From Thermotogae bacterium (lineage in GTDB: Bacteria > Thermotogota > Thermotogae > UBA12178): a stretch of 5,620 bases of DNA. The stretch is taken from positions 1-5,620 of the forward strand of contig QNAP01000121.1 of the NCBI GenBank assembly GCA_003641795.1, read 5' to 3'. Below, piece after piece: positions 1 through 5,620 of this stretch (positions are counted from its first letter, which is position 1; every line of letters starts with the position of its first letter). The position numbers and the translations under genes were made by a program. The notes beneath the pieces were generated by a model. That model saw only the letters and a program-made list of their open reading frames with translations. It was not told the DNA's origin and did no database searches.

Positions 1-825
1 GTCCAATCTGGAGACGCAGATTTAGCGGTGAACGTGCCCGCGGCTCTACTTTCCAAGCTCGAGAAAGATCCCAGAGTTGACGTAGTCAGCACGCCCACGC
101 TGAGGGTGATCTTCCTTGGTCTGCACCTGAAACGGAAACCGTTCGATGACATCCGCGTACGGAAAGCTCTCAATTACGCTGTCGATAAAGAAACCCTCTG
201 TAAAACCATCTTGAGAGGACTCGCCGTTCCACTCGATTCACCTATATCTCGTTACACCTGGGGCTATGCTTCCGTGGGAGGATACCCATACAATCCTGAA
301 AAAGCCAAGGAATTGCTCAAGGAAGCAGGTTATCCTAATGGATTCGAGATGGAAATTCTCACGCCAAAGGGCCGCTATCCTCAGGATTACGAGACAGCCG
401 TAGCGATACAGTCGATGCTGGAAAAGGTCGGTATTAAAGTCAAAGTTGTGACAACGGACTGGCCCAGTTATGTCGCTCGAGTGCTGAAGACGGAGAATTA
501 CGATGCTCACCTGCTTGGTTGGTCACCTTCAACAGGTGAAGCCTTTTGGGCCATTCAACCTATGCTTGGTACGGGAGGTGTCTACAACAGAAGCTTTTAC
601 TCCAATCCCAAAGTTGATCAACTCTTGGAAGATGCAAAGCGGGAACCGGATACAAAGAGACAACTGGAATTGCTTGCCGAAGTGCAGAAGAGCATAATGG
701 ATGATGCACCGTGGGTTTTTCTTTATAACGTCTATCAGGTTTATGCCAAGAACTCTGAATTGAAAGGCGAACAAGCGATTCCCACGGAGCTCATCGTTTT
801 GAACGACGCTTATTTCGAAGAGTAG
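1..825 (+). CDS. Peptide-type ABC transporter substrate-binding protein (SBP family 5), C-terminal part; 5' end outside window
   Basis: Extracytoplasmic solute-binding protein of the DppA/OppA/GsiB family (SBP_bac_5), which captures a peptide-like ligand and delivers it to the permeases encoded next door. The frame is open from base 1, so the gene begins upstream. The GTG at 28 is an internal valine codon, not a start. 274 residues are visible; family members usually have about 500-550, so the signal peptide and about half the protein are missing. Counting from the edge, hallmark stretches are residues 47-64 (PFDDIRVRKALNYAVDKE, the strongest family signature), 98-115 (the NPEKAKELLKEAGYPNGF type motif), and 173-179 (GWSPSTG) followed by a conserved FYSNPKVDQLLEDA segment. 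The reading frame is intact to the TAG. It is the first visible gene of the operon, 60 bases before the permease. Ligand class is inferred from family and neighbours only; oligopeptide, dipeptide, glutathione and some sugar oligomers are all carried by relatives. Confidence 0.95.
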   Translation, partial: VQSGDADLAVNVPAALLSKLEKDPRVDVVSTPTLRVIFLGLHLKRKPFDDIRVRKALNYAVDKETLCKTILRGLAVPLDSPISRYTWGYASVGGYPYNPEKAKELLKEAGYPNGFEMEILTPKGRYPQDYETAVAIQSMLEKVGIKVKVVTTDWPSYVARVLKTENYDAHLLGWSPSTGEAFWAIQPMLGTGGVYNRSFYSNPKVDQLLEDAKREPDTKRQLELLAEVQKSIMDDAPWVFLYNVYQVYAKNSELKGEQAIPTELIVLNDAYFEE

Positions 826-845
826 GATCGAACACTTCTCACCTT

Positions 846-866
846 CGGGGAGGTCGCGCCTCCCCG
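846..866 (+). promoter_or_regulatory. Intercistronic GC-rich hairpin between binding protein and permease
   Basis: Perfect inverted repeat: left arm CGGGGAGG (846-853), loop TCGCG (854-858), right arm CCTCCCCG (859-866). It starts 20 bases after the stop codon of the binding protein. No T-run follows (the next bases are TGGCTTG), so it is not a standard intrinsic terminator. In ABC operons a stem-loop here often protects the upstream message from 3' decay or causes partial termination, giving more binding protein than permease. That role is inferred. It ends 8 bases before the Shine-Dalgarno of the next gene, so an effect on permease translation is also possible. Confidence 0.7.
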
Positions 867-874
867 TGGCTTGT

Positions 875-880
875 GGAGGT
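875..880 (+). promoter_or_regulatory. Ribosome binding site of the first permease gene
   Basis: GGAGGT, continuing to GGAGGTG, sits 5 bases before GTG at 886. It matches the 3' end of 16S rRNA perfectly and sets the start at 886 rather than at the in-frame TTG at 871, which would place this site inside the gene. The flanking CACCT at 840-844 is complementary to AGGTG at 877-881 and could hide the site when the intervening hairpin folds. Confidence 0.8.
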
Positions 881-885
881 GCAAA

Positions 886-1815
886 GTGGGAAAGCTGATT
901 CTCATGCGGGTATTGTTGCTTATACCGGTACTCTTAGGTGTTTCGATTTTCATATTCCTTCTCATGCGCTTGATACCTGGTGATCCCGCGATTATCATTG
1001 CTGGCGAGAATGCCACACCGGAGATGCTGCAACAAATTAGGGAAGAATTCGCTTTAGATAAGCCCTTGGCGATCCAGTACGTGACGTTCATGAAGAATCT
1101 GTTAAGTGGAAAGGTAGTCTCCATAAAGACCAGACGTCCCGTCTTCGAAGAGCTCTTCCCCAGATTTCTCAACACCATTCACTTGACACTCTTCAGCATG
1201 GCCATAGCAATCCCGCTAGGAATAACGCTTGGCATTCTGGCAGCTGCTCACAGGAATTCTCTATTGGACAACTTCGTAATGGTGCTGGCCCTCTTAGGGG
1301 TTTCCATGCCCGTTTTCTGGCTTGGGATCATCTTGATACTCGTCTTCGCTGTCCAACTTGGATGGTTGCCTTCAGGTGGAAAAGAGGGGTTTGCGAATCT
1401 AATCCTTCCCTCCCTTACCATCGCCTTTGCTCTCACCTCGATGATCGCTCGAATGGCAAGGGCTATGATGGTGGAAACGCTCTCAAAGGAATACATTCGA
1501 ACCGCGGTGGCTTATGGACTGCCACGGAGGAAAGTGGTTTACAAATATGCACTAAAAAACGTGATGATTCCTATTGTGACAGTGATAGGTCTTCAATTTG
1601 GTTATCTTCTGGGGGGTGCCGTGTTAACCGAATCGGTCTTCGGTTGGCCCGGTATAGGGAGATACATCGTAGATGGTATTTTCTCACGTGATTACAGCGT
1701 TGTACAAGTAGGTATCATGTTTCTCTCCATGGTGTTCGTGCTGGTAAACCTCGGTGTTGATGTTCTTTACATGCTCATAGACCCGAAGGTTCGAAGGGAT
1801 GTGAGCAAAGCGTGA
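886..1815 (+). CDS. ABC transporter permease, DppB/OppB/GsiC type
   Basis: Inner-membrane permease of the peptide ABC importer, one half of the translocation channel (binding-protein-dependent transport family, BPD_transp_1). It has 309 residues, the usual length. The first membrane segment (about 8-30) ends in RLIPGDPA, the classic opening of this subfamily. Further hydrophobic segments lie near 95-121, 130-158, 170-195, 228-250 and 272-298. The cytoplasmic EAA-type loop that docks on the ATPases is at 202-229 (EYIRTAVAYGLPRRK, then ALKNVMIP). The loop GWPGIGRYIVDGIFSRDY (253-270) and the C-terminal IDPKVR are also typical. One deviation: the periplasmic GDLG-S sequence common before the RRPV motif reads GKVVS here (75-79). 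The GTG start is chosen for its GGAGGT at 5 bases. Its stop overlaps the next start by four bases, so the two permeases are probably made in a coupled 1:1 ratio. Confidence 0.96.
   Translation: MGKLILMRVLLLIPVLLGVSIFIFLLMRLIPGDPAIIIAGENATPEMLQQIREEFALDKPLAIQYVTFMKNLLSGKVVSIKTRRPVFEELFPRFLNTIHLTLFSMAIAIPLGITLGILAAAHRNSLLDNFVMVLALLGVSMPVFWLGIILILVFAVQLGWLPSGGKEGFANLILPSLTIAFALTSMIARMARAMMVETLSKEYIRTAVAYGLPRRKVVYKYALKNVMIPIVTVIGLQFGYLLGGAVLTESVFGWPGIGRYIVDGIFSRDYSVVQVGIMFLSMVFVLVNLGVDVLYMLIDPKVRRDVSKA
1797..1804 (+). promoter_or_regulatory. Weak ribosome binding site of the second permease gene
   Basis: GGATGTGA differs from the ideal GGAGGTGA by one base and lies 7 bases before GTG at 1812. 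It is inside the end of the upstream permease gene. The imperfect match together with the GTGA overlap suggests that translation depends mainly on ribosomes finishing the upstream gene. Confidence 0.5.
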
Positions 1816-2666
1816 AAAATTGGTTTTGCTCTGTACGGATAATATACCGGAGACTGAGAAAAAACAGACTTGCGGTGGTGGGCTTTTGGATCATCGTGGC
1901 GTTTATATTTACGGCGCTCTTTGCACCTTGGATTGCTCCCTATGACCCCAGCGAGCAGGATTTGCTTGCCAGTCTTGAAGGTCCGTCTGTGGCACATCCC
2001 ATGGGGGTGGACTTTTTCGGCCGGGATATTCTCAGTCGCGTGATATGGGGAACCAGAGTCTCTCTCACAATAGCGCTGATGGCAGTGGCTATTTCAGCGA
2101 TCGTTGGAGCGCTTTTGGGATCGTTAGCGGGCTTTTACGGTGGTATTTTAGACGAGGTGATCATGCGCATCATGGATGTCTTCTTGGCCATTCCAAGCAT
2201 CTTGCTTGCCATTGCTATCGTCGCCGCGCTTGGACCGAGGACGTCAAACCTCGTCTTCGCGGTTTCGCTTTCTACAATCCCAGAGTTTGCAAGAATCGCG
2301 CGAAGTGCCGTGCTGGTTGAAAGAAGTAAAGAGTACATCGAAGCAGCGCGTGCGATAGGTGAAAGCAGGCTATCCATGCTTTTCCGCTACGCTTTGCCGA
2401 ATTCCCTGATTCCCATGGTAGTCCAGGCGAGTTTGCGCATGGCCACAGCGATTTTGAGCGTTTCAGGGCTTGGTTTTTTGGGGCTCGGCGTTCAGCCTCC
2501 GACGCCCGAATGGGGGACCGATCTTAGTTTAGCTCGCACCTATCTGGAGATCGCACCGCACGCGGGTATCTTCCCCGGAATCGCCATATTCCTTTCGGTT
2601 ATAGGTTTCAATTTCCTCGGGGATGGTTTGAACGAAGCCCTGAATCCACGACTTAAGGATAGGTGA
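1812..2666 (+). CDS. ABC transporter permease, DppC/OppC/GsiD type
   Basis: Second inner-membrane permease, partner of the preceding one in the channel. It has 284 residues, normal for the family. It begins with the OppC N-terminal domain: basic RRLRKNRLAVVG (13-24) followed by a membrane helix and the APWIAPYDP turn (38-46). Then come the family signature HPMGVDFFGRDILSR (62-76), several hydrophobic segments (about 85-107, 120-141, 146-170, 199-225, 245-270), and the ATPase-contacting EAA loop at 177-197 (EAARAIGES to RYALPN). A GLGFLGLGVQPPTPEWG stretch and the C-terminal LGDGLNEALNPRLKDR are almost diagnostic of DppC-like proteins. It starts at GTG in a four-base GTGA overlap with the upstream stop. 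The following ATPase gene begins 5 bases after its TGA. No missing motif or frame disruption is visible. Confidence 0.96.
   Translation: MKNWFCSVRIIYRRLRKNRLAVVGFWIIVAFIFTALFAPWIAPYDPSEQDLLASLEGPSVAHPMGVDFFGRDILSRVIWGTRVSLTIALMAVAISAIVGALLGSLAGFYGGILDEVIMRIMDVFLAIPSILLAIAIVAALGPRTSNLVFAVSLSTIPEFARIARSAVLVERSKEYIEAARAIGESRLSMLFRYALPNSLIPMVVQASLRMATAILSVSGLGFLGLGVQPPTPEWGTDLSLARTYLEIAPHAGIFPGIAIFLSVIGFNFLGDGLNEALNPRLKDR
2661..2666 (+). promoter_or_regulatory. Ribosome binding site that decides the start of the first ATPase
   Basis: AGGTGA, overlapping the permease stop codon, pairs with the 16S tail and is 5 bases before GTG at 2672. The alternative GTG at 2663 has only AAGGA at 2655-2659, ending 3 bases away, which is too close. 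The other starts in this operon sit at comparable distances from their sites, which supports 2672. The 2663 choice would instead give a GTGA overlap like that at 1812. Confidence 0.55.
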
Positions 2667-2671
2667 GCAGC

Positions 2672-3649
2672 GTGAGTGCAAAAGTGCTTGAGATAAAGGA
2701 CCTTCAAGTGAGGTTTGACACGGAAGATGGTGTGGTGAAAGCAGTAGAAGATGTGAACCTCGATCTCTTCTCTGGTGAAATGTTAGGGGTGGTTGGAGAA
2801 ACAGGCTGTGGTAAATCTGTCACTCTACAGAGTGTACTCAGATTGCTACCTACACCGCCGACACGCATCACCAGAGGTCAGATCCTCTTCCATGGAGAAA
2901 ATTTACTCGATGTATCAGAAGAAAGAATGAACGAGATTCGAGGTGGAAAGATAGCCATGATTTTCCAAGAGCCTATGACCTCCTTGAATCCGGTTTTCAC
3001 TATCGGAGAGCAGATGAGAGACGTGATCGAGCAACATCGGAGGGTCGGGAAAAGGAAGGCGAATTCCATAGCAATCAGAGCTTTGATAGAAGTGGGATTG
3101 GAAGATGCTGAGGTGGTGTTATCCAAATATCCTCACGAACTTTCTGGGGGACAAAGACAGAGAGTCATGATCGCCATGGCGCTCTCCTGTCAACCGGAGA
3201 TCTTGATCGCGGACGAGCCTACGACTGCCCTTGATGTTTCCATACAGGCACAGATCCTCGCGATAATAAAGCACCTGCGGCAAACCCACAACATGTCCGT
3301 ACTCCTTGTCACTCACAATCTCGGTGTGGTAGCACAAACCTGCGACCGTGTAGCGGTGATGTACGCAGGATATGTGGTGGAAAAAGGCGAGAAATTTGGT
3401 GTTTTGAAAGCTCCTCTTCACCCTTATACTCGAGGACTTTTGGAATCGATCCCACGTTCGAGAAAGGTCAGAGAACTGCGATCGATTCCGGGAAGTGTTC
3501 CCAACTTGATAGATCCTCCAGAAGGCTGTCGATTCCATCCGAGATGTTCATTTGCTACCGAGGTGTGTAAGCGTGAGGTTCCTATACTCGAAGAAGCCAA
3601 ACCAGGCCACTTCGTGGCTTGCCATCACTGGAGGAGGCTGGGCTATTGA
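2672..3649 (+). CDS. Peptide ABC transporter ATP-binding protein, DppD/OppD type
   Basis: Cytoplasmic ATPase that powers import together with the next gene product. With the GTG start at 2672 it has 325 residues, normal for the family; GTG at 2663 would add three. All nucleotide-binding motifs are intact: Walker A GETGCGKS (42-49), Q-loop FQEPMTSLNP (98-107), ABC signature LSGGQRQR (157-164), Walker B ILIADEP (177-183) with catalytic E182, D-loop ALD (186-188) and switch histidine H215 (THNLGVVA). The C-terminal extension is the oligo_HPY domain: HPYTRGLLESIP (250-261), PGSVPNLIDPPEGCRFHPRC (273-292) and a final ACHH. Four cysteines (286, 292, 299, 317) have the spacing of the tail that binds an iron-sulfur cluster in mycobacterial relatives; that is knowledge of relatives, not shown here. 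It overlaps the next ATPase gene by four bases (TTGA). Confidence 0.96.
   Translation: MSAKVLEIKDLQVRFDTEDGVVKAVEDVNLDLFSGEMLGVVGETGCGKSVTLQSVLRLLPTPPTRITRGQILFHGENLLDVSEERMNEIRGGKIAMIFQEPMTSLNPVFTIGEQMRDVIEQHRRVGKRKANSIAIRALIEVGLEDAEVVLSKYPHELSGGQRQRVMIAMALSCQPEILIADEPTTALDVSIQAQILAIIKHLRQTHNMSVLLVTHNLGVVAQTCDRVAVMYAGYVVEKGEKFGVLKAPLHPYTRGLLESIPRSRKVRELRSIPGSVPNLIDPPEGCRFHPRCSFATEVCKREVPILEEAKPGHFVACHHWRRLGY
3630..3637 (+). promoter_or_regulatory. Ribosome binding site that decides the TTG start of the second ATPase
   Basis: GGAGGAGG, a tandem pair of GGAGG-like cores, ends 8 bases before TTG at 3646. An in-frame TTG further upstream (3619) has no comparable site and would place this purine run inside the gene. 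The site lies within the last codons of the preceding ATPase gene. Confidence 0.75.
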
Positions 3650-4629
3650 ATCCGATAGTGCAGGTGGAAGATCTTAAGAAGGTTTTTAGGACCCAAAACT
3701 TTGGAAGGGTGTCCAAAATCACTGCCGTGGAGGGTGTCAGTTTCACGATTCAACGAGGTGAAACGCTGGGGCTCATAGGCGAATCTGGTTCCGGAAAGAC
3801 CACCGTAGGTCGCATGATCGTCAAACTTTTGAACCCCAGTTCCGGACATATCAAACTCGACGGCCACGATGTAACTCACCTCAATGAAAAGGCGTTCAAA
3901 CCGTTTAGAAAGCGTTTCCAGATAGTCTTCCAAGATCCTTATTCTTCACTCAATCCCCGGATGACGGTGCTACAATTGCTTTCACGTCCTTTAAGTGTTT
4001 TTGGAATCGAGAAAGATCGCAAGAAGCAGAGGATGAAGGTGATAGAAGTTCTGCACGACGTTGGTCTCCACGAAGAGCATCTCAATCGCTATCCCCACGA
4101 GTTTTCGGGAGGCCAGCGGCAAAGAGTAGCCGTTGCCAGGGCTCTCATGACTAAACCTGAATTCATCGTTTTAGACGAGCCCACGTCAGCATTGGATGTC
4201 TCCGTACAAGCTCAGATACTCAATCTGTTGAGGCAGTTGAAAGCTGCGCATAACCTCACCTATCTTTTCATCTCTCATGACTTGGGTGTAATACACTACA
4301 TGTGCGACAGGGTGCTTGTCATGTACATGGGTGAAATCGTAGAATCCGCTCCCACCGAAGAGCTTTTCACTTCTCCAGCTCATCCATACACACGGTTCTT
4401 AATGGAATCGATCCCGGATCCAGATCCTGAACTTACAAACGAGATCGATTATGTGAATAAGGTCAAAGCGCTTCAGTCTACATATGGGTGTAATTTTCTC
4501 TCACGCTGTGATCGTGCTCTTCCCAATTGCTTCGATAGACATCCAGAGCTTGTTAAACTTTCATCAAACCACCTTGTAAGGTGTCATAACCCTCTAAAGG
4601 AGGCGAGCGTATGGAAGAGAGATGGTTGA
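3646..4629 (+). CDS. Peptide ABC transporter ATP-binding protein, DppF/OppF type
   Basis: Second ATPase, forming the nucleotide-binding pair with the upstream DppD-like protein on the cytoplasmic face of the permeases. It has 327 residues from the TTG start, normal length. Motifs are complete: Walker A GESGSGKTT (45-53), Q-loop FQDPYSSLNPRM (95-106, the typical OppF form), signature FSGGQRQRVAVARAL (153-167), Walker B FIVLDEP (173-179) with E178, D-loop ALD (182-184) and switch H211 (SHDLGVI). The tail starts as expected (HPYTRFLMESIPDPDP, 246-261). The usual GEVPSP-NPP-GC lead-in is absent: residues 264-281 are charged and polar instead. The four cysteines (282, 288, 295, 313) nevertheless remain, with spacing close to that of the partner. 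The stop codon lies 19 bases inside the following peptidase gene. Identity as the F-type subunit rests on position and motif style; the function as transport ATPase is very likely. Confidence 0.95.
   Translation: MNPIVQVEDLKKVFRTQNFGRVSKITAVEGVSFTIQRGETLGLIGESGSGKTTVGRMIVKLLNPSSGHIKLDGHDVTHLNEKAFKPFRKRFQIVFQDPYSSLNPRMTVLQLLSRPLSVFGIEKDRKKQRMKVIEVLHDVGLHEEHLNRYPHEFSGGQRQRVAVARALMTKPEFIVLDEPTSALDVSVQAQILNLLRQLKAAHNLTYLFISHDLGVIHYMCDRVLVMYMGEIVESAPTEELFTSPAHPYTRFLMESIPDPDPELTNEIDYVNKVKALQSTYGCNFLSRCDRALPNCFDRHPELVKLSSNHLVRCHNPLKEASVWKRDG
4596..4603 (+). promoter_or_regulatory. Strong ribosome binding site of the peptidase gene
   Basis: AAAGGAGG, a full-strength Shine-Dalgarno, ends 7 bases before ATG at 4611. 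It is the best site in the window and goes with its only ATG start, so the peptidase can probably be translated efficiently on its own account although it overlaps the ATPase gene. Confidence 0.8.
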
Positions 4630-5620
4630 AACTTTGGGAGGATCTCGTGAATACACCCACTGGTCCAGATGTTAGTCTGGATGAAAAGCTGAACAACACG
4701 GCTTTCGTTGCAGAGCTGTTGGAATCCTACGGTTTCAAGATCCAGCGCCACCCAGCAGCGTACGTGGCGGTTAGGGGGAATCCTCCATACATAACATTGA
4801 TAGGCCACCTCGACACCGTCTTCAAGCGTGGCGAAGAAGAAAAGCGTCCTTTCCGCGTGGAAGGGGGTCGCGCCTATGGTCCCGGGGTCCTTGATATGAA
4901 GGGAGGCATTGTCGTTCTTTTAGCGGTACTGGAAGGCTTTGATATGGACGGTATGTGTGTCATACTCAACGTTGACGAAGAGCTTGGCTCCACATCCAGC
5001 CGTCCTACCATTGACGAATACGCTGAGAAGACTGCCTACTGTCTTTCTTTTGAGCCGGGATTTCCAGATGGCTCCATTATAGGCGCCCGGAAGGGGGCCG
5101 CCTTCGGTAAAATCGTGGTGCACGGGAAAAAAGGGCACGGGTCAAGACTCTATGAAGGAGCAAACGCCATTGTTGAAGCTGCTCATAAGATCTCGTCCCT
5201 TTGGGCCATGAATCCAACGTTCAGATATCTCACTTTCAACCCAACGGTCATCGAGGGTGGAGTGAAAACCAATGTTACACCGGACCGTGTAGAAGTGATC
5301 ATGGACGTACGTTTCTACGACGAATTGGAACTCCAGAAGCTTTTCGAAACCTTAGATAGTATTACCAGCGTTTCTTACATTCCAGCGACACGTACCGAGT
5401 ACGAACTCGTGGTGAACAGAAACCCCATGAAGGAGTGCGAGAAGCTAACAGCTCTTGCGCGTTCTCGCGGTTTCAAGGCTATCTTGTCCCCAGGTGGAGG
5501 AGACGTCTCGTTCTTCGAAAAAGGGCTTGATGGCCTCGGAATGGACGGGGGAAATCTTCATTCTGAAGATGAATACGCCATCGTGTCTAGTTTTGAGAAG
5601 AAGGTGGATCTGGCAAGATA
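4611..5620 (+). CDS. M20-family metallopeptidase (glutamate carboxypeptidase-like), 3' end outside window
   Basis: Zinc-dependent exopeptidase or amidohydrolase of the M20 family (CPG2/ArgE/DapE/aminoacylase relatives) that removes an amino acid from a peptide or N-acyl compound. The frame runs from ATG 4611 to the right edge without a stop: 336 codons are visible and relatives have about 360-400, so little is missing. By comparison with CPG2, the metal ligands are H66 (GHLDTV), bridging D95 (GPGVLDMKGG), E124 and E148 (LSFEP) and H317 (GGNLHSEDEY); E123 of DEELGS is the general base. The lid/dimerisation domain (about 158-265) retains H176, the counterpart of the histidine that reaches the partner active site, plus N221 and R234 (KTNVTP, DVRF). 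There is no signal peptide (it begins MEERWLKLWEDL), so it should act in the cytoplasm. It overlaps the ATPase gene by 19 bases. The context suggests that it cleaves what the transporter imports; its specificity cannot be read from sequence. Confidence 0.93.
   Translation, partial: MEERWLKLWEDLVNTPTGPDVSLDEKLNNTAFVAELLESYGFKIQRHPAAYVAVRGNPPYITLIGHLDTVFKRGEEEKRPFRVEGGRAYGPGVLDMKGGIVVLLAVLEGFDMDGMCVILNVDEELGSTSSRPTIDEYAEKTAYCLSFEPGFPDGSIIGARKGAAFGKIVVHGKKGHGSRLYEGANAIVEAAHKISSLWAMNPTFRYLTFNPTVIEGGVKTNVTPDRVEVIMDVRFYDELELQKLFETLDSITSVSYIPATRTEYELVVNRNPMKECEKLTALARSRGFKAILSPGGGDVSFFEKGLDGLGMDGGNLHSEDEYAIVSSFEKKVDLAR

Noticed and set aside
28..30. GTG as the true start of a short binding protein
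   Set aside because: The frame stays open to base 1 with family-like sequence before it (GDADLA), no ribosome site precedes it, and half of the family fold would be missing.
846..866. Rho-independent terminator after the binding protein gene
   Set aside because: The stem is strong, but no T-run follows and the permease ribosome site comes 8 bases later, so I describe it as an intercistronic hairpin, not a terminator.
871..873. TTG at 871 as start of the first permease
   Set aside because: It would put the perfect GGAGGT inside the gene and add MWRCK before the usual N-terminus; GTG at 886 has the correct spacing.
3604..3620. Small hairpin (AGGCCAC-TTC-GTGGCTT) before the second ATPase
   Set aside because: Short, contains a G-T pair, lies in conserved codons (GHFVAC) of the upstream ATPase, and leaves the ribosome site at 3630 free; most likely incidental.
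3441..4415. 13-base direct repeat TGGAATCGATCCC at 3441-3453 and 4403-4415
   Set aside because: Both copies encode the same ESIP motif in the paralogous ATPases; explained by shared ancestry and codon choice, not a mobile or recombination element.
238..5138. Minus-strand and alternative-frame open reading frames inside the six genes
   Set aside because: They lie opposite or within strongly supported conserved genes, have no recognisable domains and look like shadows of the coding strand.

Overview
The window is one continuous plus-strand operon segment: a complete membrane and ATPase core of a peptide-type (Dpp/Opp/Gsi family) ABC importer. The solute-binding protein gene lies upstream and is cut by the left edge. 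A cytosolic M20-family metallopeptidase gene lies downstream and is cut by the right edge. The order is binding protein (1-825), permease of the DppB/OppB type (886-1815), permease of the DppC/OppC type (1812-2666), ATPase of the DppD/OppD type (2672-3649), ATPase of the DppF/OppF type (3646-4629) and M20 peptidase (4611 to the edge). No RNA gene, mobile element, CRISPR array or intact terminator is visible, and no gene reads on the minus strand.

The genes are packed tightly. Neighbours overlap by 4 bases (1812-1815 and 3646-3649) or 19 bases (4611-4629), or are 5 bases apart (2667-2671). The only real gap is 60 bases between the binding protein and the first permease. It holds a perfect 8-bp GC-rich hairpin just upstream of the permease ribosome binding site. 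This is the usual place where such operons lower expression of the membrane parts relative to the binding protein. The start codons I favour are GTG, GTG, GTG, TTG and ATG; each is chosen from its Shine-Dalgarno match.

In function, the binding protein would capture a small peptide or peptide-like solute outside the membrane. The two permeases form the channel and the two ATPases drive import. The peptidase, which has no export signal and keeps all expected zinc ligands, would then hydrolyse the imported compound in the cytoplasm. The exact substrate cannot be read from the sequence; a peptide or N-acyl amino acid is the most economical guess.

The host looks like an anaerobic, possibly thermophilic bacterium of the Thermotogota or Synergistota kind. 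The hints are compact overlapping genes, strong GGAGG-type ribosome binding sites, frequent GTG/TTG starts, mixed AGA/AGG/CGN arginine codons, roughly balanced base composition, and the style of the binding protein. This is a weak inference, not an identification. Overall this is an ordinary nutrient-uptake operon. The points most worth a second look are the intercistronic hairpin, the cysteine-rich tails of both ATPases (one with a divergent lead-in), and the translational linkage of transporter and peptidase.
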